A stretch of 28,369 nt of DNA from Thermoprotei archaeon (GCA_003649445.1 QMRV01000028.1:1-28369); one strand, 5' to 3'; numbered from the stretch's first letter, positions 7,660 to 15,421 are shown. The notes: generated by a model not told the origin, from the letters alone. Translations and numbers: made by a program.

Positions 7660-8027
7660 CTAATATAGGATATATTCTTCAAAGTCTTTTAAACCTTTCT
7701 TAGAGCTCTCGTAGACTTTCTCATCTATTATCTCTCAGTACCTATGTATAAGCAAATTTCTTAATCTAGCAGCTAAGACTAGTCTACGAGCTAGTTCTCA
7801 GGAATAACGCCTTTTAAGCCAAGTCTGCTAAAGCAGTCAGGGTATCCTATTGCTTTTTCACTAAAAATATTTGCTAAAATATGTATACAGATAGCAGCGG
7901 CTGCTTCAACAAGCTGGATTATAAGATATCTTAAAGAAATTTTTTCATAAATACTTAGCTTACCGAAATCTTTATTGGTAATTTCACGAATTATTTGAGC
8001 AGCATCATTTATCTCTCTTATGTGCAT
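7660..8027 (-). pseudogene. hepT: HepT-like HEPN toxin, inactivated by frameshift and stop
   Basis: The first frame (ATG 8027) reads MHIREINDAAQIIREI, DFGKLSIYEKISLRYLIIQL, VEAAAAICIHI and ends GVIPEN-stop near 7797. The continuation lies one frame away: LARRLVLAARLRNLLIHRY, then an in-frame TGA where Trp would fit, then EIIDEKVYESSKKGLKDFEE and a stop at 7660-7662. RNLLIHRY is the RX4HXY catalytic motif of HEPN ribonucleases, so the toxin active site is present in the DNA but cannot be translated in one piece. Upstream on the same strand (8028-8110) an open stretch reading NNLLAWLDENWWLEIPKV may be the remnant of another gene. HepT would normally pair with the MntA gene immediately downstream. 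Confidence 0.75.
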
Positions 8028-8168
8028 TTCAAGGTAATCTTTATTTACTTTTGGAATTTCAAGCCACCAATTTTCATCTAACCAGGCTAATAAATTATTT
8101 ATTTTCTTGCCGAAAACCCTAGTTGTCCTTAAATAGTTTAATAAATGCTACACTTGATAATAGTCACT

Positions 8169-8954
8169 GTGCAGGAAATCCGCAATCCTCTTAAGGACAA
8201 ATTCAGAAACAAGGATGTAGCCCTAGGTGTAGCTGTAACTATTCCTTGCCCTGAAGTAGCTGAAGCTTTAGCCCATATTGGTTTTGACTGGCTTTTCATA
8301 GATATGGAGCATGCTCCCTTAGAGCTAACCGACGTGAAGCTCATTTTACAGGCAGTAGCAGGAACAAATACAGTACCAGTAGTCAGAGTTCCTTGGAACG
8401 ACTTCGTTATAATAAAAAGAGTACTCGACTTAGGAGTATTCAATATTATCGTCCCGTGGATAAATAGCCGTAAAGAAGCAGAAGAAGCCGTAAAAGCATG
8501 CAAATACCCACCTGAAGGAATTAGAGGATGCGGGCCTCTAAGAGCCTCACTGTACGGCCTTAAGACTAAAGAATACTTAGAGAAAGCTAATTTTGAAGTA
8601 GCAGTTATTGTTCAAATAGAAACAGCTAAAGCAGTACAGAATATCAATGAAATACTATCAGTTAAAGGAGTAGACGCCACTTTCGTCGGGCCAATGGATT
8701 TATCTGTTTCACTAGGTTATCTAGGGAACCCACAACATCCCGAAGTAAAAGCCGCCATAGAGAAAATAGCTGAAGCCCACGAAAATACAAAAGTATGTCC
8801 AGGCATAGCCTCATCAATAGAACAGCTTAAAGAACACCTCGAGCTAGGATACAGATTCATCAACATTGGAAGCGACATAGGCTTAATAAGAGGAGGAGCG
8901 AGAAAACTCCTTCAATCAGCTAAAAACATACTAAAAGAATCAGCCTTCTCTTAA
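8169..8954 (+). CDS. HpcH/HpaI-family class II aldolase (2-keto-3-deoxy sugar acid aldolase-like)
   Basis: This divalent-metal, pyruvate-type aldolase of about 261 residues has all family landmarks: FDWLFIDMEHAP with the catalytic His (H48 from this start), VVRVPWND with R73, the metal ligands E151 in VIVQIET and D177 in VGPMDLS, and PPEGIRGCGP. These match the spacing of E. coli HpcH His45, Arg70, Glu149 and Asp175. The reaction is probably cleavage of a 4-hydroxy-2-keto acid or 2-keto-3-deoxy sugar acid to pyruvate plus an aldehyde. An ATG at 8145 is in frame, but a TATA-like TTAAATA at 8129-8135 places the transcript start near 8158, so GTG 8169 is preferred. The neighbouring amidohydrolase remnant and the FGGY kinase at 12389 hint at lost sugar-acid catabolism (inference). 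Confidence 0.85.
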   Translation: MQEIRNPLKDKFRNKDVALGVAVTIPCPEVAEALAHIGFDWLFIDMEHAPLELTDVKLILQAVAGTNTVPVVRVPWNDFVIIKRVLDLGVFNIIVPWINSRKEAEEAVKACKYPPEGIRGCGPLRASLYGLKTKEYLEKANFEVAVIVQIETAKAVQNINEILSVKGVDATFVGPMDLSVSLGYLGNPQHPEVKAAIEKIAEAHENTKVCPGIASSIEQLKEHLELGYRFINIGSDIGLIRGGARKLLQSAKNILKESAFS

Positions 8955-9117
8955 ACTCCATAACTAAATAGTATTTCAGCAAAATTCAATTTAATAAGCC
9001 CTATATATTTACTCTAAAATTCTTAACCTATTTATTTAATCTATCTATTTAATTCTACCTAATGTTGATTTACTTAAATAAAAAATTAAATATCTCATTT
9101 GTTCTAGAACAATAGTG

Positions 9118-9537
9118 ATGCGGATGAAAATCACTAAATACAATGTAGTATCTATACTCATAATATTGGCACTAGTGAGCACATGGATTTCACAATTAGC
9201 TGTAACGTATCCTACAATAGAGCCTCACTCTGAAGCTCCTCCCAATCAATGCTGGCCTGTGAAACTCTGCTCAGACTCAAGTTTTCAGGTTTGTGTCGAT
9301 AACTGCTATAAAGAGGCAGGATTTACCGGATGGGAGTGCGGAGAGTGGGTCATTTTAGTCGCATCTGTTGTAGCAATTGAAATAGAAGGACCATACTTAG
9401 CTAAAGTAGGAATCATAGCAGAAAAGGTAATTGCGGCAGCAAGGGTATCTACTGAGATATATTTGACGTTTAAAGCAAGTTCTCCGTGTGCAGGTTATAT
9501 TAATCATGCAAGTGCGGCCCTTAACTGTATCTTGTAG
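9118..9537 (+). CDS. Cys-rich exported or membrane-anchored small protein
   Basis: This protein of about 139 residues has no family I can name with confidence. A short basic N-terminus (MRMKITKY) precedes a hydrophobic segment VVSILIILALVSTWISQLAV, a likely signal peptide or anchor. The mature part carries seven cysteines in the pattern C-x5-C-x7-C-x3-C-x10-C-x49-C-x12-C, with a hydrophobic, Gly/Ala-containing stretch (WVILVASVVAIEIEG, AAARVSTEIYLTF) between them. The layout is reminiscent of archaeocins such as halocin C8, but that is only an analogy. The start may be GTG 9115 or ATG 9118. ATTAAATA at 9085-9092 is a fitting TATA box about 26-29 nt upstream, so the message is probably leaderless. 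Two small membrane proteins follow on the same strand. Confidence 0.6.
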   Translation: MRMKITKYNVVSILIILALVSTWISQLAVTYPTIEPHSEAPPNQCWPVKLCSDSSFQVCVDNCYKEAGFTGWECGEWVILVASVVAIEIEGPYLAKVGIIAEKVIAAARVSTEIYLTFKASSPCAGYINHASAALNCIL

Positions 9538-9589
9538 TCGGTGAAGAGATACTTTAATCTGTTCTACACGTAGATTAAGGGTGATGAAA

Positions 9590-9895
9590 ATGAAAAATAT
9601 TATTTCAAAAATAAGGAATAGTCTTTTAGTAATAAAGGAATTTAAAACTGCTCCTTTAGTAATCAAGCTTCAATGCTTCTGCTCTATTCTTTTATTCTTT
9701 TCACTTTTTACCAGAAATCGTATAATTATTTTATTAGTTTTAATATACTACGCTACCTTAGAGTATTTAGACCTCGAAGTATTTCCTAAACGCATTAAGT
9801 CTCCTAACTACTCAAAGTGGTTTAAAAGAACTGCTAAGTTGAACCATCTTTTAGAGTTTATACTTATCTTAATAGCCGTATTTACAGTAACTTAG
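9590..9895 (+). CDS. Small membrane protein with two to three transmembrane segments
   Basis: This protein of about 101 residues is strongly hydrophobic in two blocks: VIKLQCFCSILLFFSLF followed, after TRNR, by IIILLVLIYYATLEYL, and the C-terminal HLLEFILILIAVFTVT. A basic stretch lies between (KRIKSPNYSKWFKRTAK). No family is recognised. A Shine-Dalgarno-like GGGTGATG at 9579-9586 lies just before the ATG at 9590, which favours that start over GTG 9581 and fits an internal gene of an operon. The Cys-rich exported protein ends 52 bp upstream. An immunity or export accessory role is speculative and rests only on context. Confidence 0.55.
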   Translation: MKNIISKIRNSLLVIKEFKTAPLVIKLQCFCSILLFFSLFTRNRIIILLVLIYYATLEYLDLEVFPKRIKSPNYSKWFKRTAKLNHLLEFILILIAVFTVT

Positions 9896-9917
9896 TGCGA
9901 AACGAGGAATCTGGCTA

Positions 9918-10052
9918 ATGAAGGTGAAGAATGTAAAAGATACTTCCTGTAAATTTATGCTCTACATTTTTATGAACCCAGTATTGCTAGTGATAATAGC
10001 ACTTTTACCCTTATGGTATCCTAATAGTTTGTTCTATAAAATACTTCTTTAA
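9918..10052 (+). CDS. Tiny single-span membrane protein (44 aa)
   Basis: The open frame ATG 9918 to TAA 10050-10052 reads MKVKNVKDTSCKFMLYIFMN then PVLLVIIALLPLWYPNS and FYKILL. It has a basic start and one strongly hydrophobic helix. It starts 22 bp after the previous membrane protein on the same strand, so it may be a third gene of the same operon or the remnant of a longer membrane protein. No family is recognised. The next roughly 185 bp (10053-10237) hold no convincing gene. Confidence 0.4.
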   Translation: MKVKNVKDTSCKFMLYIFMNPVLLVIIALLPLWYPNSLFYKILL

Positions 10053-10237
10053 CGCAGAGTAAAGTTTTCGAGAAATATAAGATGAGTGGAGTACTGTAGA
10101 GACTATTGTTGAAGCAATACTGACTATGATTCTTAAATAGCTATCACTATGAGTCTAGTAAGCTCGCTCACTAATTTACACAGAAAATGTATTAGTTGAT
10201 GAAGGTTATTTGAGAGTACTGTAAAACTGTTTCTTAG

Positions 10238-10795
10238 TCACTTAGGTTGCAGTATAGCTGATAGTGCAGGAACATCTCTTTTAGTTTCGTCGAAAATACG
10301 TCCCCATGCGTGATATATTTCATGTATTTCAATAACTTTAAATGCTTTTGCGAATACTTTGTAGAGAGTGTGCTTGAGTTCGCTGTGAGGAACGATGTGC
10401 GGCTCTTCATCGAATTCTAGGAGGAGAAGTCCTCTCGGTTTAAGTATTCTGTATAGCTCGCCTACGTAGAGTCTGTGGTTTTTAATGAAAGTGAAGGTGT
10501 AGGAGTCTACAACTGCATCGAAAGAGTTTTCTCTAAAGGGTAGAGTTAAGTCAGCTGTTGCCATAATTTTGTCACATTCTATTGAAAGATTGAGCAGGGG
10601 TATCGAAGCTATATCCAGCGCGACTACATGAAAATTCATTTTCCTTAGGAAAAGCGTGTTTCGTCCTGACCCACACCCTATGTCAAGTACTCTAGCGCGT
10701 TTATCTAGCATTTGCACTAGTCTTTCTAGTCTGGGAGAATGCCTTCCATTAAGTCCTTCAAATAGCTCTTTGCTGTGAGTTCTCCATGAGTGCAT
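10238..10795 (-). CDS. Class I SAM-dependent methyltransferase
   Basis: This 185-residue Rossmann-fold methyltransferase has motif I VLDIGCGSG at 36-44, an acidic residue after the second strand (VVALDIAS), an ATADLTLPF motif for the adenine contact, and the post-motif DAVVDSYTFTF. LYRILKPRGLLLLEF matches the usual strand 5 region of Methyltransf_11-type enzymes. The acceptor is unknown. It is the last gene of a leftward cluster: the frameshifted winged-helix gene ends 10 bp upstream, and a membrane protein precedes that. Confidence 0.85.
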   Translation of the reverse strand: MHSWRTHSKELFEGLNGRHSPRLERLVQMLDKRARVLDIGCGSGRNTLFLRKMNFHVVALDIASIPLLNLSIECDKIMATADLTLPFRENSFDAVVDSYTFTFIKNHRLYVGELYRILKPRGLLLLEFDEEPHIVPHSELKHTLYKVFAKAFKVIEIHEIYHAWGRIFDETKRDVPALSAILQPK

Positions 10796-10805
10796 AGCTC
10801 TTGAG

Positions 10806-11121
10806 CTACGGTCGCCTGCTATTAAACTTAGCGCTCAACATTTTCTCTAGGCTGTCTATGTTACTTCTAATGTACTTTAGAGTAGCCAGTAGCTCGTTTA
10901 TATGCTTCTCGTTGATGTAGTAAGCTACTCTAGGCCTATCGGCAGTAATCCATTTCTTAGAGACTATTTCTATCTTAATCATTGTTTTCAAATGGCTATG
11001 GTATAGTCTGCCTAGGTACACCGAGTATTTTCTCTAGCTGGCTAAGAGTTACCGGCACATCAGCTGCAGCCAGTATTACTAGTAACGCTAGCCTAATAGG
11101 ATGCATAAGCAGTTTCTTCAA
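10806..11121 (-). pseudogene. Winged-helix transcriptional regulator, frameshifted
   Basis: The N-terminal half (from TTG 11121 or ATG 11106) reads MHPIRLALLVILAAADVPVT then LSQLEKILGVPRQ and stops. The C-terminal half is in another frame: YLGRLYHSHLKTMIKIEIVS, KKWITADRPRVAYYIN, then a helix NELLATLKYIRSNIDSLEKM. Joined near 11020-11035 they give a normal winged helix of the 'MHPIRLALLVIL...LGV-GRLYHSHLKTM...PRVAYYIN' kind common in Thermoproteota. The TTG start shares TTGA with the stop of the upstream membrane-protein gene, which suggests coupled translation. Either the gene is broken or one base is wrong in the assembly at the join. Confidence 0.65.
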
Positions 11122-11642
11122 GTCTCTTGGAGTCTTTTTCTCGTGAACCAATAGTAACCACCTGCTGACGCTGATACCAGTAGAGCATAGAGGAGAATAA
11201 GATATGAGGCAACTAAAGCAAATCCTTCTTTTCCAGCAGGAAGGGCCAATGCTGCTGAAACACTAGCTACAACAGGTACAGTAATTGCGACGGTAATTAA
11301 TGTTAGCCAAGATAATCTTACTTTATAGCCGCATATATTTAGAGCGGCGAGTATTGCACATAGTTCAGCGAGAAAGCAGCTTAATAACATCAAGTTTATT
11401 TGTACTGTTTCTTCACTTATCTTTACAAGCTGTGAAGGCAAGCTTAGTCTTCTACTCATAAAACGCAGATACCATGTGAAGCTGAGTACAAGCACTACGA
11501 ATAAAGCTATGAAAGTTAATCCATAAAGAGGAGATGTTTCAGCGAGTTTGTCGACTTTATATAGTATTGTGGTAGTGTATACGGTGATCATCGATGATAG
11601 CAAGAAGAGCTGATATACAGCTGAAAACAGTGAGTACAACAA
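11118..11642 (-). CDS. Multi-span membrane protein, unknown family
   Basis: This 174-residue protein has four to five hydrophobic segments: LFLLSSMITVYTTTI, LTFIALFVVLVLSFTWYL, MLLSCFLAELCAILAALNI, LITVAITVPVVASVSAAL and LVASYLILLYALLVSASAG. No catalytic motif is seen. Its first 86 bp overlap the end of the frame at 11557-11781, whose C-terminal half is also hydrophobic, so the two may be one protein separated by a frameshift between about 11557 and 11640. Its stop overlaps the regulator start (TTGA), consistent with an operon of membrane protein, winged-helix regulator and methyltransferase. Confidence 0.6.
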   Translation of the reverse strand: MLYSLFSAVYQLFLLSSMITVYTTTILYKVDKLAETSPLYGLTFIALFVVLVLSFTWYLRFMSRRLSLPSQLVKISEETVQINLMLLSCFLAELCAILAALNICGYKVRLSWLTLITVAITVPVVASVSAALALPAGKEGFALVASYLILLYALLVSASAGGYYWFTRKRLQET

Positions 11643-11781
11643 AATAGTTTCTGTAAACTAAAGCATCTTCAGCATCAGCAAAACTAATAGCCTTCTCTAA
11701 AATCTCTTGACTCATTTTATCACAGCATTTTATCTCGATACTGCTTATATTAGCGTCCATTAGAGTCGAAAACTCCGACAA
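11557..11781 (-). pseudogene. Probable N-terminal part of the membrane protein, separated by a frameshift
   Basis: This is a 74-residue frame whose polar start (SSIEIKCCDKMSQEILEKAI) leads into YRNYFVVLTVFSCISALLAI, a transmembrane helix, and then a polar tail before a stop. It overlaps the next membrane-protein frame by 86 bp, far more than usual gene overlaps in this DNA (1-17 bp). A single indel would join them into a protein of about 220-240 residues. The alternative is a separate small membrane protein. It is divergent from the vapB gene at 11820, with only 38 bp between starts. Confidence 0.4.
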
Positions 11782-11797
11782 AAAAGAATATAATTAT

Positions 11798-11813
11798 GTA
11801 ATTACTTAATTAC
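11798..11813. promoter_or_regulatory. Candidate VapB operator: palindrome GTAATTAC plus repeated TAATTAC
   Basis: GTAATTAC at 11798-11805 is a perfect palindrome. TAATTAC occurs at 11799-11805 and again at 11807-11813, an 8-bp period. It lies in the 38-bp gap between two divergent genes, immediately upstream of vapB, where an autoregulated antitoxin would bind. This is inference from position. Confidence 0.35.
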
Positions 11814-11819
11814 CTAGTT

Positions 11820-12050
11820 ATGAGAAAGTATTCTACAATATCTATTCCTGTAGAAGTAAAAAGAGTCTTGGAGAAAGATAAAGGTAAGGAGAGCTGGGGA
11901 GAATACCTTATGAAACTATATAATGACTCCCGCATATACAGGAAAAAGAAGGCATTTCAAGAGCTCGTCAAGCTACTTGACGAAGAAGACTTAAGAAACA
12001 TTGAAATAGAGAGTAAAAAGTTTAGAGAGAACTTTAAGCTTCGAACATGA
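11820..12050 (+). CDS. vapB: VapB-type antitoxin
   Basis: This 76-residue protein begins with a strand-helix DNA-binding segment (KYSTISIPVEVKRVLEKDKG then WGEYLMKL) typical of archaeal VapB proteins. A charged helical C-terminus (AFQELVKLLDEEDLRNIEIE then SKKFRENFKLRT) probably wraps around the toxin. Its stop overlaps the toxin start by 4 bp (ATGA), the classic coupled arrangement. The start is ATG 11820, directly below the candidate operator. Confidence 0.8.
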   Translation: MRKYSTISIPVEVKRVLEKDKGKESWGEYLMKLYNDSRIYRKKKAFQELVKLLDEEDLRNIEIESKKFRENFKLRT

Positions 12051-12397
12051 TTTACGATACAAGTATAGTAATAGAAATGATACGTAGGAATAGATTTGCA
12101 GAAGGCAGTATTTCTGTTTTAACTTTAATTGAGGTATTAAGGGGAGTTAAGTCTAGTAAAAGAGAAAAAACTAAAAAACTTTTAGAGGAAATATTTGATA
12201 TATATTATTTGGATAATGAAATTATTTTAAAATATTGTGAATTATATAATTTTCTAAAGAAAGAAGGCAAATTAATACCAGATGCAGACCTAATAATAGC
12301 GGCTACAGCATTAACATACGGAGAAGAATTGATTACAAAAGATAAACACTTTTTAGTACTTGAAAAAGCGGGCCTGAGAGTAACAGTTTTAGATTGA
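12047..12397 (+). CDS. vapC: VapC-type PIN-domain toxin
   Basis: This 116-residue PIN ribonuclease has the acidic set D4 (MIYDTSIVIE), E29 (LTLIEVLRG), D79/D81 (IPDADLIIAATAL) and D99 (LITKDKHFLVL). The length is normal for VapC. It would cleave RNA, in studied cases tRNA or rRNA, when freed from VapB. It overlaps vapB by 4 bp and its last 9 bp overlap the end of the convergent FGGY kinase. The gene appears intact. Confidence 0.9.
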   Translation: MIYDTSIVIEMIRRNRFAEGSISVLTLIEVLRGVKSSKREKTKKLLEEIFDIYYLDNEIILKYCELYNFLKKEGKLIPDADLIIAATALTYGEELITKDKHFLVLEKAGLRVTVLD

Positions 12398-13834
12398 GTT
12401 CTTTTCACATAATTCCTTAAAGCTCTCTAAGTATTCTTCAACATACTTATCGTCAATACTAAGTCTCTTTACTTCAATACTTTCAAGCTGAGGCAGTTCT
12501 ACATCGAGGTCTTTTAAGCTCTTATCCTCCAGAGCAGCTTTGCCTACGAGTGCGGCTCCGAGGCTAGTTGCTTCAGTGTACTTGTAGTACACTATAGTAT
12601 TGTAGGGCATTAGCGTAGCTAAATACCTTAAGTAGTGGGGATTCTTGGCGAAACCTCCTTGAACAAGTATTCTTAAGCCCTTTTTGCCTCGAGTAAGCAG
12701 ACTTAAAGCAAAGTATGTCTGCGCAGCCAAAGACAAGTTGAGCACATGGTATGCTGTCGCAGGATCTCTGAAGAACTCTTTTTCCTTTACTATTCTACCT
12801 TTAGAGCAAGGGAACTGGCCAGTACCAGGAGTGAGAGTCGGCACAACATAAGCTGTTTGTTCCTTAATGATTTTAACTGCAAGCTTCTCGTCAAAAGGTA
12901 TTTTGAGAGGATCTACGTTAAACCTTTTCCTAGTAATGTTAATGTAGTATTCGAATTCGTAGCCACACTTAAATCTCGCCGACTTAATGGGTCTACCATA
13001 AACATCAATGTAGTACAATATATCCCGATAAACGTCTTCTTTAGCTGGAGAATATTCTGCGCTAGGGTACATGAAAACACACCATGTTCCAGTAGAAGCT
13101 AACACGAATTCCTTTTTCTCGGCGAGAAGGAAAGGTACGAGAGACGCGTTAGAGTCATGTATTCCTGCCGCGACTTTAACTCCCTTATATTTGCCAATAC
13201 AGTCCCAGACGTTGTAGAAAGGCGGAGATTTCTCCGGGACATCTAGGCCTTTAGCTACAATACTCCAGTCTTTATCTACTATATCGTAGAGATATGTGTG
13301 GCAGCCAACTGAAGTTATTTCAGTAGCTTTACCTCCACTCAAAATAAATGAAAAGTATTCTGGAAGAAACAGAATAGTCTTCGTTTTCTCGTAGACTTCA
13401 GGGAACTCGTTTTTAATCCAGTAAAGCTGAAGACCAACATTCAGCAACTGGCCTAGAGGAGGAGTTCCTGTACGTACGTAAAGTTCTTCAGGCGAACCGT
13501 ATTCCTCGAAGAACTTCTGCCTTACCTCGGGTTCTATTTCCTGATTATATGATACAACAGGGAATGCAAGCTTATCTTCAGCATCAAGAAGAACTACTGT
13601 AGCACCGAAAGTCGTGAAAACAATCGAACCTATGTTAAACCTGCTCAAAGCACTATCTAGTACAGAAAGCACCCACGAATTAATTGCATCAACATCGTCA
13701 CAGATTATGCCGTTAGTTTTCTTTTCCTCTATTTTAGTAGAAGTAGTGTATGCGACATTCAGCTCCTCGTCAAAAACAGTGAACTTCTTGTTAGTTTTAC
13801 CAATATCGAAGACAGCTATATTCTTTCCAACCAT
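12389..13834 (-). CDS. FGGY-family carbohydrate kinase (rhamnulokinase/fuculokinase-like)
   Basis: This 481-residue kinase of the hexokinase-actin fold has the phosphate-1 motif FDIGKTNKKF with D10, the catalytic base D227 in AGIHDSNASLVPFL, the phosphate-2 motif ASTGTW (246-251) and an adenosine motif QGGFAKNPH (392-400). HDSNASL is typical of the rhamnulokinase/L-fuculokinase-like branch of the family, so the likely reaction is ATP-dependent phosphorylation of a ketose such as L-rhamnulose, L-fuculose or xylulose; the exact sugar is not decidable. It stands alone except for VapC converging at its 3' end. A possible transporter remnant at 14049-14261 lies upstream on the other strand. Confidence 0.85.
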   Translation of the reverse strand: MVGKNIAVFDIGKTNKKFTVFDEELNVAYTTSTKIEEKKTNGIICDDVDAINSWVLSVLDSALSRFNIGSIVFTTFGATVVLLDAEDKLAFPVVSYNQEIEPEVRQKFFEEYGSPEELYVRTGTPPLGQLLNVGLQLYWIKNEFPEVYEKTKTILFLPEYFSFILSGGKATEITSVGCHTYLYDIVDKDWSIVAKGLDVPEKSPPFYNVWDCIGKYKGVKVAAGIHDSNASLVPFLLAEKKEFVLASTGTWCVFMYPSAEYSPAKEDVYRDILYYIDVYGRPIKSARFKCGYEFEYYINITRKRFNVDPLKIPFDEKLAVKIIKEQTAYVVPTLTPGTGQFPCSKGRIVKEKEFFRDPATAYHVLNLSLAAQTYFALSLLTRGKKGLRILVQGGFAKNPHYLRYLATLMPYNTIVYYKYTEATSLGAALVGKAALEDKSLKDLDVELPQLESIEVKRLSIDDKYVEEYLESFKELCEKNSI

Positions 13835-14048
13835 AGGCCTCTATCTATAATACATTCTAGGAAATAAATCCCTTAAACAAGAAACTGAAAGCATGTTAAG
13901 CAATAAATATGTTAATCTATGAGAATTTTTACTGAGTTTATCATCAATAAAGCTAGTTTTAAGAGATAATACATATCTGTTATAGTGTTTTATAGTAGCC
14001 ATTGTTCTACTTACACAAGTTTCAGGGACCAGTAAGTTTAAAATATAG

Positions 14049-14261
14049 TGTTTCAGCTTACTCGGAAAATTCATTTCAGTTCTTGCTACAGTGTTTTCAG
14101 GAATAGAGGCGATACTTTATACATTCCCTGAAACAACAGTAGACAGGCCGCTGATAATATACGCTAAACTAAGATACGAAGTCCTAGCAATACCAGTAGT
14201 AATTATTGTAATAGCTATTGCTGCAGTAGTTCTTTTAGTAAGGAAGAGAAAACAAGTGTAA
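14049..14261 (+). pseudogene. C-terminal membrane-anchor remnant, perhaps of a solute-binding protein
   Basis: This 70-codon open stretch without a usable ATG reads LLGKFISVLATVFSGIEAIL then YTFPETTVDRPLIIYAKLRY, followed by EVLAIPVVIIVIAIAAVVLL and VRKRKQV-stop. A single C-terminal helix followed by a basic tail is how many thermophilic archaeal binding proteins and surface proteins are anchored. It looks like the 3' end of a lost gene. Regions 13835-14048 and 14262-14449 around it hold no gene I can support. Confidence 0.35.
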
Positions 14262-14449
14262 TACTAGTTAATCTAATTAAATTTATTCATATTTTTATTT
14301 CTACTAACATATAGCCTAGCTACGTGCAAAGAAATTACTAAAATAGTATAAGTGCTTATTTCTGTTTCTTTATTAAGGATTATATAGTGAAAACTATTCG
14401 AAATATTAAATATTTAAGAAAGTAGCGTTCTCTAATTGAAAGAATAGAG

Positions 14450-15310
14450 TTACTTTAGTCTTTTGATAAGCCTGTATTCTACTCCAGTTACTTTAAATCC
14501 AACATTAATTAATGTTGATATGAAAGCTTCTTTAGTTGAGTCTACTGGAATTACTATACTTTTAATTCTCCACTTATGTGAACATATTTTGAGGCCTTCG
14601 AGGAGAGCGCTTAGAGCTTCTTTTGGACACTGATAAGGTAAGGCAAGGTAGTCTATTACTGTAATAGTATCTGGCTCAAATTCCATTAATCCCTTAAATC
14701 TTCTCTTCTTGTAGACTGCTAGTATCTTCTCGTTTTTTATTCTACTGTATATCTGTGAATCAGCTTCCTCCGTTATAAGAGACCACCAGACTGAAGGCTT
14801 AGCTTTAATTCTAGCACGTAGCTTTGATGCCTTACTCGAGTCAATTAACTTTACTTTAAACTCTGTGTTCTGCGAAAACTTTACTTTACTCAAGTCTAGT
14901 GATAAGAGCAGTACTACGCCCTTAATACTGTACTTTTGTTTCAGATAAAAGCCTAGTGCACTCGTATTGCCTGATTTTACGCTAAGCTCTACTTTCTCTG
15001 CTCCAGCTTTCTTAGCCTTATTTTCAAATGCTCTAAGGAGACTAGAGCCTAGACCTAGTCCACGGTACTGAGGGTGCACTGCCAAGGCCTCTACATAGCT
15101 TTCCTTTTTATTCAAGTATCCTAAGAGAAATCCTGCTACTTTACTGCCTACAGCAGCTACAAGGAGCACTATGTTCTTTGGCTTTGATTCAAGTAAAGCC
15201 TGAAACCACACAGGATCTTCTTCATCCAGTTCTCTCAGGCTATAATTGTAGACGGCAAGAATATCGCTTAAGTCTCTTAACTGGGCTTCTCTAATATAAA
15301 TACTGTTTAT
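14450..15310 (-). CDS. GNAT-family N-acetyltransferase
   Basis: The conserved acetyl-CoA loop is HPQYRGLGLGSSLL, followed by a second-helix region GNTSALGFYLKQKY. A further domain of about 130 residues (VKLIDSSKASKLRARIK to the end) may be a degenerate second GNAT repeat. The first regular start codon is GTG 15211 (253 aa), but the frame is open upstream to 15310 and encodes IYIREAQLRDLSDILAVYNY then SLRELDEEDP. That is exactly the N-terminal strand-helix of GNAT folds. No ATG, GTG or TTG occurs in that extension, so either a non-standard start is used or the original start was lost. The substrate could be a protein N-terminus, an amino acid or a small amine. Confidence 0.75.
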   Translation of the reverse strand: MNSIYIREAQLRDLSDILAVYNYSLRELDEEDPVWFQALLESKPKNIVLLVAAVGSKVAGFLLGYLNKKESYVEALAVHPQYRGLGLGSSLLRAFENKAKKAGAEKVELSVKSGNTSALGFYLKQKYSIKGVVLLLSLDLSKVKFSQNTEFKVKLIDSSKASKLRARIKAKPSVWWSLITEEADSQIYSRIKNEKILAVYKKRRFKGLMEFEPDTITVIDYLALPYQCPKEALSALLEGLKICSHKWRIKSIVIPVDSTKEAFISTLINVGFKVTGVEYRLIKRLK

Positions 15311-15421
15311 TCAAGAGGCTTTACATGCCATAATCTCGGCTCGCCTAAGGCTACAGCTACCCTAAATATATTATTTTCGCACAATAATTGTTTCAGTATT
15401 AGGGAAAATATAATAAGGAAG

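Noticed and set aside
13841..14074. A 77-codon minus-strand frame in the gap upstream of the FGGY kinase.
   Set aside because: AT-rich with no domain, no TATA box or ribosome site at a sensible distance, and composition typical of chance open frames; it also overlaps the anchor remnant on the other strand.
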